A stretch of 64,000 nt of DNA, from NCBI GenBank assembly GCA_046327755.1, contig JAXLXW010000001.1, positions 744,001-808,000 of the forward strand. Direction: 5' to 3'. Below, piece by piece: positions 16,659 through 24,830 of this stretch. The notes below the pieces were generated by a model, which saw only the letters and a list, made by a program, of their open reading frames with translations, ran no database searches and had not been told where the DNA came from. How positions within the stretch are numbered: the first letter of the stretch is position 1; the number at the start of each line of letters is the position of its first letter. The translations under genes and the position numbers were made by a program. The stretch comes from SCN-70-22 sp046327755. Lineage in GTDB: Bacteria > Gemmatimonadota > Gemmatimonadetes > Gemmatimonadales > Gemmatimonadaceae.

Positions 16659-17050
16659 GCGGCGTCGGGGCCAGGGTGCGCGCGACGAAAGAGGTGCACC
16701 GCAGCGTGCATCACCGTGAGCGGCAGGCGCACGCAGTTCATGCGCATCTGCGGAATGCGGGCGTCGAGCGATCGCATGATGTCATCGACCACGAGCGTCT
16801 CCACTTCATCCAGGGGCGCGTTGCGAACGAGTTCGGTCAGCATCGAAGACGACGCCACACAGATGGCGCACGCGTTTGCCGTGAAGCGGGCATCGCGCAC
16901 GATCCCCGCATCGAGCAACAGCTCGATCCGCACCCGGTCGCCGCAGAGCGGATTGGCCCCTTCCTCGGAGATCGTCGCGTTCGGCAGTGCCCCCTGGTTG
17001 CGGGGATGCCGAAAGTGCTCGATGAGGACCGGGCCGTACGGGGAGCCCAT
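16655..17050 (-). CDS. NifU/IscU-like iron-sulfur cluster scaffold protein
   Basis: The protein has 131 residues from ATG 17050. It has the IscU fold pattern: HPRNQGALPNA near the N-terminus, then three conserved cysteines in NPLCGDR, ANACAICVASSSM and RMNCVRLP. The Asp after the first Cys and the ASSS segment fit SufU/IscU proteins. Such scaffolds assemble Fe-S clusters for transfer to apoproteins. Here it lies 2 bases downstream of a molybdopterin-binding gene and overlaps mocA. A dedicated role in loading the [2Fe-2S] small subunit of the nearby hydroxylase is likely. No cysteine desulfurase is nearby. Confidence 0.82.
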   Translation of the reverse strand: MGSPYGPVLIEHFRHPRNQGALPNATISEEGANPLCGDRVRIELLLDAGIVRDARFTANACAICVASSSMLTELVRNAPLDEVETLVVDDIMRSLDARIPQMRMNCVRLPLTVMHAAVHLFRRAHPGPDAA

Positions 17051-17052
17051 CG

Positions 17053-18093
17053 CTACTCCACCGCGCCGCGCTCGCGCGCCTGGCGATAGGGAGGGAATCG
17101 GAACGCCATGTCCCGCGTAAGAAAGCCGCCGTGCCCGAGCGCCGCCAGATCGTGCGCCCCCACGGCGTCGCCCGTCAGGAATCGCGGGAGCAGCAAGTCG
17201 AAGATCGTCGCCTGGGAGAAGAGCCCGCAGGCCGGCATGCCGATCACCGGCACGTCGCCCACGCGCGCCAGCCAGACGAGCGACCCTGGGTGCGCCGGCA
17301 CGCCCTGGCGGACGATCGTCGCTCCCACTCGGGCGAGGGCGTCGAAGGCCGGGTCGAGCGGGTCCATCGGGCGCGAACCGGCAAGGGCGATCACCCGTGC
17401 CCCCGCCGCCAGCACCTGCGTGATTCCCGCGGCAATCGCCTCCGGGGCGGACGCCACGAATGCCGGCGCCTGGAGCGTGGACCCAAACCACTCGACCTTT
17501 TCGCCCAGTGCCTGCTCAAAGCGCGCCATCGCCCGGGCCCCTAACGACTCCTGCACGACAGCACCTACGACGGTCGGGAGAAATGGGCGCACCATGACGA
17601 CGCCGTCAGCTGCACGCGCCGCGCCCTCGCCGCGCGCCAGCGTCGACGCATCGATCGCGAACGGGACGATCTTGGCGCGCGCGACGACTTCCCCGCGATC
17701 GACCACCTGGCCGTCGAACAGCGTGTACGCGCACAGCCCCTCCACGAGGTTCACGGTGTCGAGCACGTCGCGCCGGACGGAGAGGATGCCGCGGTGCGTC
17801 GCCTCCAGCGGCCAGGCCCCCGCTGCGAGCGCCCCCACGCGGACGCCGGCCCCCGCCGCGGCGGCGGCCAACCGCGCCCCCGCCTCCCCCTCGTGCACGT
17901 CGTGGGCGCCCAGCGCAAGCAGGTGCAACTCATCCCACGGCAGTTCGGCCAGTCGCGCGGCCGCGGCATGATCGAGCCGGCTCCCCTTGGGGACCACGAT
18001 GCGCCCCGCGGCATCGCGCACGTCGTGCGCGATCACGGTCCCGGGCGGAGGCGTGCACCCGTCGCGAGCCCGCACATGACGGACGGCGTTCAC
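17053..18093 (-). CDS. Molybdopterin-binding (MoeA/MogA-fold) accessory protein
   Basis: The protein has 346 residues. The start GTG 18093 overlaps the xdhC stop as GTGA. The N-terminal part (GTVIAHDVRDAAGRIVVPKG) resembles the opening of MoeA-like or CinA-like proteins. The C-terminal half (RVIALAGSRPMDPLDPAFDAL, HPGSLVWLARVGDVPVIGMP) is the molybdopterin-binding fold. Proteins of this type accompany molybdenum hydroxylase clusters and are thought to take part in cofactor insertion or handling rather than in general MoeA activity. The downstream NifU-like gene begins 2 bases after its stop. Confidence 0.78.
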   Translation of the reverse strand: MNAVRHVRARDGCTPPPGTVIAHDVRDAAGRIVVPKGSRLDHAAAARLAELPWDELHLLALGAHDVHEGEAGARLAAAAAGAGVRVGALAAGAWPLEATHRGILSVRRDVLDTVNLVEGLCAYTLFDGQVVDRGEVVARAKIVPFAIDASTLARGEGAARAADGVVMVRPFLPTVVGAVVQESLGARAMARFEQALGEKVEWFGSTLQAPAFVASAPEAIAAGITQVLAAGARVIALAGSRPMDPLDPAFDALARVGATIVRQGVPAHPGSLVWLARVGDVPVIGMPACGLFSQATIFDLLLPRFLTGDAVGAHDLAALGHGGFLTRDMAFRFPPYRQARERGAVE

Positions 18094-19217
18094 GCGCCGC
18101 TGGTGCCCCCGTCGTTGCGGCTGTCGGACCCCGCGCTCCCCCCCTCGTCGGCGCGCCGCGCTCGGTCGCGCATCGCGCCGCCGCTCCGGGCGCGCTCGAC
18201 CGCCAACGCCTCCGCCAGCGCGCTGAGCGCGATCTCTGCCGCGCTCCGCGCCCCGATGTCGAGCCCCACGGGGATCCGCACGCGCGCCAGCTGCAACGGC
18301 GACACCCCCTGCTCGGCGAGGAAGTCGAGCATCGCCTTCCCGCGGCGCGCGCTCCCGAGGCAACCGACGTACGCCGCCTCGGACTCCAGCACCGCCCGCA
18401 GCACGGGGAGGTCGTACTTGTAGTCGTGCGAGAGCAGGATGACGAAGGAGTGCGTGCCGAGCGGGAGGCGTGCCGCGATCTCCGACGGCATCCCCACGAT
18501 CAACTCGTCCGCCGTGGGAAATCGGTCGCGCGTCGCAAAGCGCTCGCGCCCGTCGACCACCACGGTGCGTAACCCGAGGACGCGCGCCATCTCCACCAGC
18601 GGCATCGCCACGTGCGTGGCCCCGAAGACGACGAGCGTGCTGGGCGGCGCGTGCACCTCGAAGTAGAATCGCGCGGCGCCCGTTGGTACGGTCACCGCAG
18701 TCGTCCCCGAACGCCCGCGGGTGAAGAACTCGACGCTCGCCCCCATCGCCGCGGCATCGAGTGCGGGATCGCCAAGCGTCCCGGCGCGCTGGCCGCGCTC
18801 GAAGACGACGAGGCGGTCGGCGCTGCCATCGAGCGGCGTCACGATCACCACGCGGCGCCCCGCCTCCACCTCCTCGCGCGCCACGCGCAGCGCTCGGGCG
18901 ATCGGGTCGCCCGGGGCGCCGGCATTCACCGGTTCGATGAGGACCTCGATGGAGCCGCCGCAGGTCATGCCGAGCGCCCATGCATCCTCGTCACCTAACG
19001 CCATCTCGAGGACCGTCGGCTTTCCGTTGGCCAGCACGCGCGCCGACTCCTCGATCACGCGTGCATCAACGCACCCCCCGATCGTCACCGCGCCTACGAT
19101 CGCGCCGGAGGCATCGACCCACATCTTGGCCCCGGCCTCCTTGGGCGAAGTCCCCTCGGTGGCGATGAGGGTCGCGACCGCTGCGGGGCCAGTCGGAAGG
19201 GAGAGCGAATCAGGCAT
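18090..19217 (-). CDS. xdhC: XdhC/CoxF-family molybdenum hydroxylase maturation factor
   Basis: The protein has 375 residues. The N-terminal XdhC domain has GTSPKEAGAKMWV and GGCVDARV. The C-terminal Rossmann domain has VVFGATHVAMPL and ends with VGCLGSARRGKAM and GLDIGARSAAEIA. XdhC proteins bind the molybdenum cofactor, help its sulfuration and insert it into hydroxylases; the homologue in CO-dehydrogenase clusters is CoxF or CoxI. The extra C-terminal 30 residues are charged and low in complexity. It leads a run of four tightly coupled genes ending in mocA and lies 76 bases after coxE. Confidence 0.9.
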   Translation of the reverse strand: MPDSLSLPTGPAAVATLIATEGTSPKEAGAKMWVDASGAIVGAVTIGGCVDARVIEESARVLANGKPTVLEMALGDEDAWALGMTCGGSIEVLIEPVNAGAPGDPIARALRVAREEVEAGRRVVIVTPLDGSADRLVVFERGQRAGTLGDPALDAAAMGASVEFFTRGRSGTTAVTVPTGAARFYFEVHAPPSTLVVFGATHVAMPLVEMARVLGLRTVVVDGRERFATRDRFPTADELIVGMPSEIAARLPLGTHSFVILLSHDYKYDLPVLRAVLESEAAYVGCLGSARRGKAMLDFLAEQGVSPLQLARVRIPVGLDIGARSAAEIALSALAEALAVERARSGGAMRDRARRADEGGSAGSDSRNDGGTSGA

Positions 19218-19293
19218 GCCAGCAAGATGTCAGCGGATGATGCGCCGGGCGAGTGGGAAGCGCCGGGCCGATGCCATGCGCGCCGCGTCTGCC

Positions 19294-20469
19294 CTACAGC
19301 GCCAGGTGACGGATCAGGCGCTCCAGCGCCTCCAGGTTGTGCCCCGGCGCCAGCAGGTCGATGTGCGGAAGCGCGGCCTGCATCCCCCGGGTATCAGGCG
19401 TGAAGTCGGCTCCCCCCATCAGCGGGTTGAGCCAGATCACGCGCCCGGCCCGGCGATGCAGCGCCTGCATCGCCTCGGACAACACCGCCGGATCGCCCAC
19501 ATCCCACCCATCGCTCAGGATGACGACGATCGTACGCCGATCCACCAGCTTGGGGTAGCGTTCGACGAAGTCACGAATCGACGTCCCGATGCGCGTCCCG
19601 CCCGAGAAGTCCTGCACCTCGCGCCCGAGGTCGCGCAGCGATTCGCGATAGCGCACGCCGCGCAGGAGAGGCGTCAGGCGGCTGAGCCGTGTGGCGAAGG
19701 CGAACGTCTCCACGCGGGCAAAGGTGTTCTGCAGGGCGTGGAGGAACTGCAGCAGGAAGCGCGCGTAGAGTTCCATCGAGCCCGAGACGTCGCAGAGCGC
19801 CACTAGCGAGGTGCGCCGGATCTTCCGCACGCGCCGCTCGAGCGCGATCGGGTCACCACCGGTGCGCAGCGATGCGCGGACCGTGCGGCGCAAGTCGATG
19901 CGTCGACCGCGGCGCGACGCCTTCCAGCGCCGGCTGCGCCGCAACGAAAGTCGGCGTGCGATGCGTCGCGCCAGCGCGCGGAAGGCCTCATCATCCTCGG
20001 CGCCGTACTGGGAGAAGTCGCGCGCGGCCAGCGACTCGTTGTCGCTGGCGGCTCGCACGGTGATGGGGTCGCCGCGGTCGCCCTCCGTGGGCTTCATCCA
20101 GTTCTGCAGGGAGACGGACGGTTGCCGTGCAGGAGCCGGTGCGGGCGGCTTGACCATCTCGCGCCGCGGGCCGGGTAGCGGGATCGGGGCGGGCAATCCG
20201 CGTTCGATGGCCCACACCTCGCGGAACGCCTCGTCGAACGCGTCGAAGTCCTCGCGCCGGTGGATCAGGACGCTGCGCAGGGCGAGGCGCACCTCGTCAC
20301 GATCACCGACATCGACCAATCCCAGCGCGCGCGCCCCATCGATCGACTCTGCCGGCGTGGCCACGATGCCGCGCTCGCGCAGCGTGCGGCAGAGCGTGAC
20401 CACGGTACCCAGGAGGTCAGCCGGAGCCTTCGCGCCAGCGGGGACGACGAACGTGCGCTCGTCAGGCAC
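19294..20469 (-). CDS. coxE: CoxE-like von Willebrand factor A protein
   Basis: The protein has 391 residues and starts at GTG 20469. The N-terminal helical part is typical of CoxE/MadC-type proteins. The C-terminal VWA domain has the metal-ion-dependent adhesion site DVSGSM followed by GGTRIGTSI and LSDGWDVGD. In Oligotropha, CoxE works with the AAA+ ATPase CoxD to mature the copper-molybdenum centre of CO dehydrogenase. Here coxD lies immediately upstream, with 9 bases between the two genes. The pair forms the usual MoxR-VWA chaperone unit. Confidence 0.88.
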   Translation of the reverse strand: MPDERTFVVPAGAKAPADLLGTVVTLCRTLRERGIVATPAESIDGARALGLVDVGDRDEVRLALRSVLIHRREDFDAFDEAFREVWAIERGLPAPIPLPGPRREMVKPPAPAPARQPSVSLQNWMKPTEGDRGDPITVRAASDNESLAARDFSQYGAEDDEAFRALARRIARRLSLRRSRRWKASRRGRRIDLRRTVRASLRTGGDPIALERRVRKIRRTSLVALCDVSGSMELYARFLLQFLHALQNTFARVETFAFATRLSRLTPLLRGVRYRESLRDLGREVQDFSGGTRIGTSIRDFVERYPKLVDRRTIVVILSDGWDVGDPAVLSEAMQALHRRAGRVIWLNPLMGGADFTPDTRGMQAALPHIDLLAPGHNLEALERLIRHLAL

Positions 20470-20478
20470 GAGGAAGAC

Positions 20479-21369
20479 CTAACCGGCGAAAGATGCCAAC
20501 GCCTGGAGGCGCCCGCCCTGGAGCTCGCGCTCCAGGAGCTGGAAGTCGCCGTCGTCCTTGAGGAAGCATCCCATCGTCTCGCGCACCACCGCGTCGTCGA
20601 GGTGGTCGGCATGCAGCGCCACGAGCGCTGCCGCCCAGTCGAGCGACTCGGCGACGCCGGGATGCTTGGCGAGGCGCATCTTGCGCAGCGCCTGCAGGAC
20701 ACCGGTGATCTCGCGCGCCAGCTGCTCGCCGAGTCCGGGGACCTTGGTGCGCACGATGCGCAGCTCCTTCTCGAACGACGGATAGTCGATCCAGAGGTAG
20801 AGACAGCGCCGGCGCAGCGCTTCGGAGAGTTCGCGCGTGCGATTCGACGTGAGCACGACGGTCGGGCGCGCCTCGGCACGAATCGTCCCCAACTCGGGAA
20901 TGGTCACCTGGAAGTCGGAGAGGATCTCGAGGAGGAAGGCCTCGAACTCCTCGTCGCTTCGGTCCACCTCGTCGATCAGGAGGACTGGCGGCTTTCCGTG
21001 ATGCGTGATCGCCGCCAGCAGCGGGCGCTTGAGGAGGAACGACTCGCTGAACAGCGTCGCCTCCTTCTCCGCCATCGATGCCGGGGAGGTCTCGCCCAGC
21101 TTGATGTGCAGGAGCTGGCGCGGGTAGTTCCACTCGTAGAGCGCCGTCGTGGCGTCGAGTCCCTCGTAGCATTGCAGCCGAATGAGGTCCGCGCCGAGTA
21201 CCTGCGCGAGGACCTTCGCGATCTCGGTCTTCCCGACACCGGGATGCCCCTCGACGAGGAGCGGCTTGCCGAGGGCCGTGGCGAGGAAGACCGACGTGGC
21301 GATCTGCCGGTCGGTGATGTACGCCTCGCGCTCCATCACGTCCTGGATCCTTCGAATCTCGTCGTTCAC
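20479..21369 (-). CDS. coxD: CoxD-like MoxR-family AAA+ ATPase
   Basis: The protein has 296 residues from GTG 21369, which has GGAG about 10 bases upstream; the frame stays open to 21486 but that extension is not conserved in kind. Walker A is GHPGVGKTE, Walker B is LLIDEVDRSDEEFEA, and sensor 1 is VLTSNRTRELSEALRRR. MoxR ATPases act with a VWA partner to remodel metalloenzymes. In CO-dehydrogenase clusters CoxD is needed for insertion of sulfur and copper at the active site. It is the first gene of the leftward maturation operon. The intergenic region to its right is shared with the divergent porin gene. Confidence 0.88.
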   Translation of the reverse strand: MNDEIRRIQDVMEREAYITDRQIATSVFLATALGKPLLVEGHPGVGKTEIAKVLAQVLGADLIRLQCYEGLDATTALYEWNYPRQLLHIKLGETSPASMAEKEATLFSESFLLKRPLLAAITHHGKPPVLLIDEVDRSDEEFEAFLLEILSDFQVTIPELGTIRAEARPTVVLTSNRTRELSEALRRRCLYLWIDYPSFEKELRIVRTKVPGLGEQLAREITGVLQALRKMRLAKHPGVAESLDWAAALVALHADHLDDAVVRETMGCFLKDDGDFQLLERELQGGRLQALASFAG

Positions 21370-21488
21370 CGCCTCGACTCCCGGCTCAAGCGTTCGCGTT
21401 CCCCGACTCGCCCTCGTGCACGGCGCGGAAGATCGCCGCCTCCAGCGAGGGACAGCACCGATATCGCCCACGACTCGGCGCTGCAACG

Positions 21489-21565
21489 TGTAACGAGTCC
21501 GTCACGGTCGCCGCATCGCATTGGTGCGTGCCCTCTCTGTAACAGATTTCGACCCGAATTGTAAC
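21489..21565. promoter_or_regulatory. Phased TGTAAC direct repeats in the coxD-porin intergenic region (candidate operator)
   Basis: TGTAAC occurs at 21489, 21538 and 21560. The last two are 22 bases apart, with a degenerate copy (TCGACC) exactly halfway at 21549, so the half-sites have an 11-bp period. That spacing is the one used by PhoB-type response regulators, and the downstream gene is a Porin_O_P homologue. The sequence is not the standard Pho box. Confidence 0.35.
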
Positions 21566-21645
21566 GGGATTCTCCCGTCCCCACGCGGCGTTGTCCACCC
21601 ACGCCCCTTCGCCTTTCCTACGCCCTCCCTCACGACCGCGCCCCC

Positions 21646-22959
21646 ATGCCGTCGTTCCGACTTGCCACTGCGACTGCCACGGCGGTCCTCCTCGCCATCG
21701 GCGCGCTGCGTGCCGACGCCCAGCGCCCCGCCGATTCCGATTCGACGTCCGGCGCGCGCCCCTCGCGCGGCTTCCCCGTCGATTCCGCCAAGCCAAGACC
21801 ACAACCCGAGGCAAGGCCCGAGTCCAAGCCGACGGCGCAGGGACAGCATGCCCCGCCCCGTCCCTGGTACGAGCGCTTGTCGCTGCGGGGATACGCGCAG
21901 CTCCGCTATAACCGCCTGCTCGAGACCAACCCCAGCCTCAACTGCTCACAGTGCGATCGCTCCATCGGCAACAACGGGGGGATCTTCCTGCGGCGTGGGC
22001 GACTGGTGATCTCCGGCGACGTGCATCCCCGGGTCTCGATCTACATCCAGCCCGACTACGGGAGCGACGCCGCCGGCACCCTGCACTACTTGCAGCTGCG
22101 CGACGCCTACTTCGACCTCAACCTCGACACGAAGAAGGAGCACCGCCTGCGCATCGGGCAGAGCAAGGTCCCCTTCGGCTTCGAGAACCTGCAGTCATCG
22201 CAGAACCGCCTTCCGCTCGATCGCAACGACGCGCTCAACAGCGCGCTCCCTAACGAGCGCGACATGGGCGTCTTCTACTACTGGGCCAGCACCACGGCGC
22301 GCCAGCGCTTCAAGATCCTCGTCGACAGCGGGCTCAAGGGAAGCGGCGACTACGGCGTCCTCGGCGTTGGCGTCATGAACGGGCAGACCGCCAACCGCCC
22401 GGAGGCCAACAACTCGCTGCACCAGGTCGTGCGCCTTTCGTATCCCTTCCGTCTTGCGAACGGCCAGTTCATCGAGGCTGGAATCCAGGGCTACAACGGG
22501 CGTTTTGTCGTCCCCACCAAGTCGGCCAACGTCCGGTCGCTCCCCGAGTACCAGGACGACCGCGTGGCCGTTTCGTTCGTGTGGTACGCACAACCGTTCG
22601 GCCTCGTGGCCGAGTACAACTGGGGGAAGGGCCCGGAGTTCGTGGCCAGCACGCGCTCGATCGATGACCGGTCGCTGCAGGGCGGCTTCGTGCAGTCGAT
22701 GTACCGTTGGCGCACCCGCGGTCAGGTCATCCAGCCGTTCGCGCGCGTCCAGAGCTACCGCGGCGGCAAGAAGCTGGAGCAGGACGCGCGTCACTTCGAG
22801 GTGCACGAGGTCGAGGGCGGCGTCGAGTGGCTCCCCTTCAGCAACTTCGAGCTCACCGCGCAGTACACCATCTCCGACCGTGTCTTCGAGGACGCCGCCA
22901 CCATCGGCAACCGCCAGAAGGGGCGCTTCCTCAGGCTGCAGGCGCAGTTCAACTACTGA
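21646..22959 (+). CDS. Phosphate-selective porin O/P family outer-membrane protein
   Basis: The protein has 437 residues. A signal peptide ends at ADAQ and is followed by a Pro-rich linker of about 40 residues. The barrel proper begins at LSLRGYAQLRYN. Conserved Porin_O_P elements include FLRRGRLVISGDVHPRVSIY, RDAYFDLNLD, RIGQSKVPFGFENLQSS and the final RLQAQFNY. The founding members OprO and OprP import polyphosphate and phosphate, but the wider family has varied substrates, so phosphate is only a possibility here. The gene sits between coxD and coxG on the opposite strand to most of the cox genes. Confidence 0.85.
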   Translation: MPSFRLATATATAVLLAIGALRADAQRPADSDSTSGARPSRGFPVDSAKPRPQPEARPESKPTAQGQHAPPRPWYERLSLRGYAQLRYNRLLETNPSLNCSQCDRSIGNNGGIFLRRGRLVISGDVHPRVSIYIQPDYGSDAAGTLHYLQLRDAYFDLNLDTKKEHRLRIGQSKVPFGFENLQSSQNRLPLDRNDALNSALPNERDMGVFYYWASTTARQRFKILVDSGLKGSGDYGVLGVGVMNGQTANRPEANNSLHQVVRLSYPFRLANGQFIEAGIQGYNGRFVVPTKSANVRSLPEYQDDRVAVSFVWYAQPFGLVAEYNWGKGPEFVASTRSIDDRSLQGGFVQSMYRWRTRGQVIQPFARVQSYRGGKKLEQDARHFEVHEVEGGVEWLPFSNFELTAQYTISDRVFEDAATIGNRQKGRFLRLQAQFNY

Positions 22960-23110
22960 CGGGCAGACGGGGAGCGGAGCCGGCGGTTCGTCGGCGCGGG
23001 GTGCGAGGGGGGACGTGCGTGGGTAAGTTCTCGGCAGGTGATCAGTGATTCACCGGCCAAGCTTTGACGGCCCAGGCGTGCGGTCGTGGCCTACGCGCCA
23101 GAGACCCCCG

Positions 23111-23137
23111 TCTCCCGTCTCCCGTCTTCCGTCTCCC
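23111..23137 (+). repeat. 7-bp pyrimidine repeat TCTCCCG abutting the coxG start
   Basis: Four tandem units are present: TCTCCCG, TCTCCCG, TCTTCCG and TCTCCC. They end directly at the ATG of coxG. The complementary strand has repeated GGG runs. No Shine-Dalgarno sequence can be formed in this stretch. Confidence 0.85.
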
Positions 23138-23866
23138 ATGTCGCTCACACTCAACGAGACCTTCCGCGTCGCCGCGCCGCCCGAGCGCGTCTGGCAGTTC
23201 CTGAAGAACCCGGCAGACGTCGTGACCTGTCTGCCAGGTGCCGAACTGACCGGGACGATCGACGCGCAGACCTACGCCGGGCGCGTGAAGGTGAAGGTGG
23301 GGCCGATCACCGCCGCATACGCGGGAAAGGCGACGCTCGCCCAGGTCGACGATGCGGCGCGCCGGATGCAGATCATCGCCGAAGGGAAGGAAAGCGGTGG
23401 CCCCGGCTCCGCACGCATGACGATGACCGGACAGGTCACCGCGCTCGAGGATGGGACGAGCGAGGTCAGCGTCGACGCTGCGATCGAGATCGCCGGGCGC
23501 GTGATGCAGTTCGGGCGCGGGCTGATCGAGTCGGTGAACAAGCAGTTGTTCAAGCAGTTTGCGGACTCGGTGCGGGCCAAGCTCGAGGCAGCGCACGCGG
23601 AGGAACAGAGCGCGGCAGCGGCAACCGCAAGCGGAAGTGCCGCGACCGACGCGGGAACGCTGGAGGTACCGCCGTCGACGGACGCGGGCGATGCGTCAAC
23701 GCATGCGGCGCGCCCGCTCTCGCGCCCTCACACGGGGAGCGCCGCGACCGTTACGCCGCCGACGTCTGCTCCCGCCATCGCCCACGGCGAGGAACTGCGG
23801 GCGCTTCCGTTGCTCTGGAAGGTCTTCACCTCGTGGCTGGCGGGGTTGTTCGGCGGGAAGCGCTAG
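23138..23866 (+). CDS. coxG: CoxG family carbon monoxide dehydrogenase subunit G (SRPBCC fold)
   Basis: The protein has 242 residues from ATG 23138. The first 150 residues are the CoxG domain (VAAPPERVWQFLKNP, CLPGAELTG, GPITAAYAGKA, MTMTGQVTALEDGTSEV), an SRPBCC lipid-binding-type fold. An Ala/Thr/Pro-rich linker follows. The C-terminus (LPLLWKVFTSWLAGLFGGKR) looks like an amphipathic or hydrophobic membrane anchor. In Oligotropha CoxG helps recruit CO dehydrogenase to the inner membrane; homologues may bind the quinone electron acceptor. The gene is convergent with coxSLM, which end just downstream. Confidence 0.88.
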   Translation: MSLTLNETFRVAAPPERVWQFLKNPADVVTCLPGAELTGTIDAQTYAGRVKVKVGPITAAYAGKATLAQVDDAARRMQIIAEGKESGGPGSARMTMTGQVTALEDGTSEVSVDAAIEIAGRVMQFGRGLIESVNKQLFKQFADSVRAKLEAAHAEEQSAAAATASGSAATDAGTLEVPPSTDAGDASTHAARPLSRPHTGSAATVTPPTSAPAIAHGEELRALPLLWKVFTSWLAGLFGGKR

Positions 23867-23905
23867 CTGCCGCCCCCCGCGCGATCGCGCGCGCGCCGAC
23901 GCAAG

Positions 23906-23941
23906 CGGGCCCCGGTCCACCGTCAGGTGAACCGGGGCCCG
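23906..23941. terminator. Bidirectional hairpin between coxG and coxM
   Basis: A 15-bp stem with one mismatch (23906-23920 with 23927-23941), core CGGGCCCCGGT, lies between the convergent coxG and coxSLM genes. Confidence 0.75.
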
Positions 23942-23961
23942 TCGCGTGACGGTGCCGTGCG

Positions 23962-24828
23962 TCAGGCGGTGGCGCGTGCGAGCGCCTTGGCCAGTGCGCG
24001 CTTCGCGTGCACCGTCGCAAGGTTGGTCTTGTACGCCGCACTGCCGCGGGAGTCGTCGACGAAGACCAGTCCATCTGCCGCGTGGGCAGCCGCCGCGTCG
24101 ACGGTCGCGGCAGTCGCCGGCTTGCCGGCGAGCGCCGCTTCCACGCCCGTCAGCCGCATCGCCTTCGGCCCGAGCCCCGTCATGCCGACGCGCGCCGCGG
24201 TGATGGTGCCACCGCTGACGTGCAGCTGCGCGGCGATCCCGACGATCGCGTAACCCGACGCGGGGTCGGCGTTCTTCTCGTACGCGCCGCCACTCCCCGC
24301 CCCCTGCGCCGGGACGCGCACCTGGGTGAGGATCTCCCCCGGATGCATGGCGGTGGCGAAGACGTCCGTGAAGAAGTCGTCAGCCGCAATCGTGCGCTCC
24401 CCGCCATTCCCCGTCACGACGAGCGTGGCGCCTAACGCCAGCATCGCCGCGGGCAGGTCGGCGGCCGGGTCGGCATGGGCCAGCGACCCGCCGATCGTCC
24501 CCATGTTGCGGATGAGTGGATCGCCGATGTGGCTTGCCACCTCGGCCAGGAGCGGGGCCTTGGCCTTGATCGCGGCGGACGATGCAACGTCCGCGTGACG
24601 CGCCGTGGCCCCGACGTGCACGGCGCTCCCCGCATCGGTGATGGCCGACAGCCCGGGGATGCGGGCGATGTCGATGAGGTGCGCCGGTTGGGCGAAGCGA
24701 AGCTTCATCACCGGGAGCAGCGAGTGCCCGCCTGCCAGGAGCTTCGCGTCGTCGCCATACTGCGCGAGCTTGGCGAGCGCGTCCTGCACGCTCGACGCGG
24801 TGTGGTATTCGAAGGATGCCGGATACAT
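23962..24828 (-). CDS. coxM: CoxM-like FAD-binding medium subunit of molybdenum hydroxylase
   Basis: The protein has 288 residues from ATG 24828, starting 2 bases after the coxL stop. The two FAD-binding motifs of the family are present: AGGHSLLPVMKLR and TIGGSLAHADPAAD. The C-terminal CO-dehydrogenase flavoprotein domain follows. The subunit passes electrons from the Fe-S small subunit through FAD to the acceptor. It is the last gene of the operon, giving the order small-large-medium that is usual for form II enzymes. The length matches the family. Confidence 0.92.
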   Translation of the reverse strand: MYPASFEYHTASSVQDALAKLAQYGDDAKLLAGGHSLLPVMKLRFAQPAHLIDIARIPGLSAITDAGSAVHVGATARHADVASSAAIKAKAPLLAEVASHIGDPLIRNMGTIGGSLAHADPAADLPAAMLALGATLVVTGNGGERTIAADDFFTDVFATAMHPGEILTQVRVPAQGAGSGGAYEKNADPASGYAIVGIAAQLHVSGGTITAARVGMTGLGPKAMRLTGVEAALAGKPATAATVDAAAAHAADGLVFVDDSRGSAAYKTNLATVHAKRALAKALARATA

Positions 24829-24830
24829 GG

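Noticed and set aside
17053..18981. A single 642-codon frame covering the molybdopterin-binding gene and most of xdhC
   Set aside because: The upstream third is a shadow of xdhC. The real gene starts at GTG 18093, overlapping the xdhC stop as GTGA.
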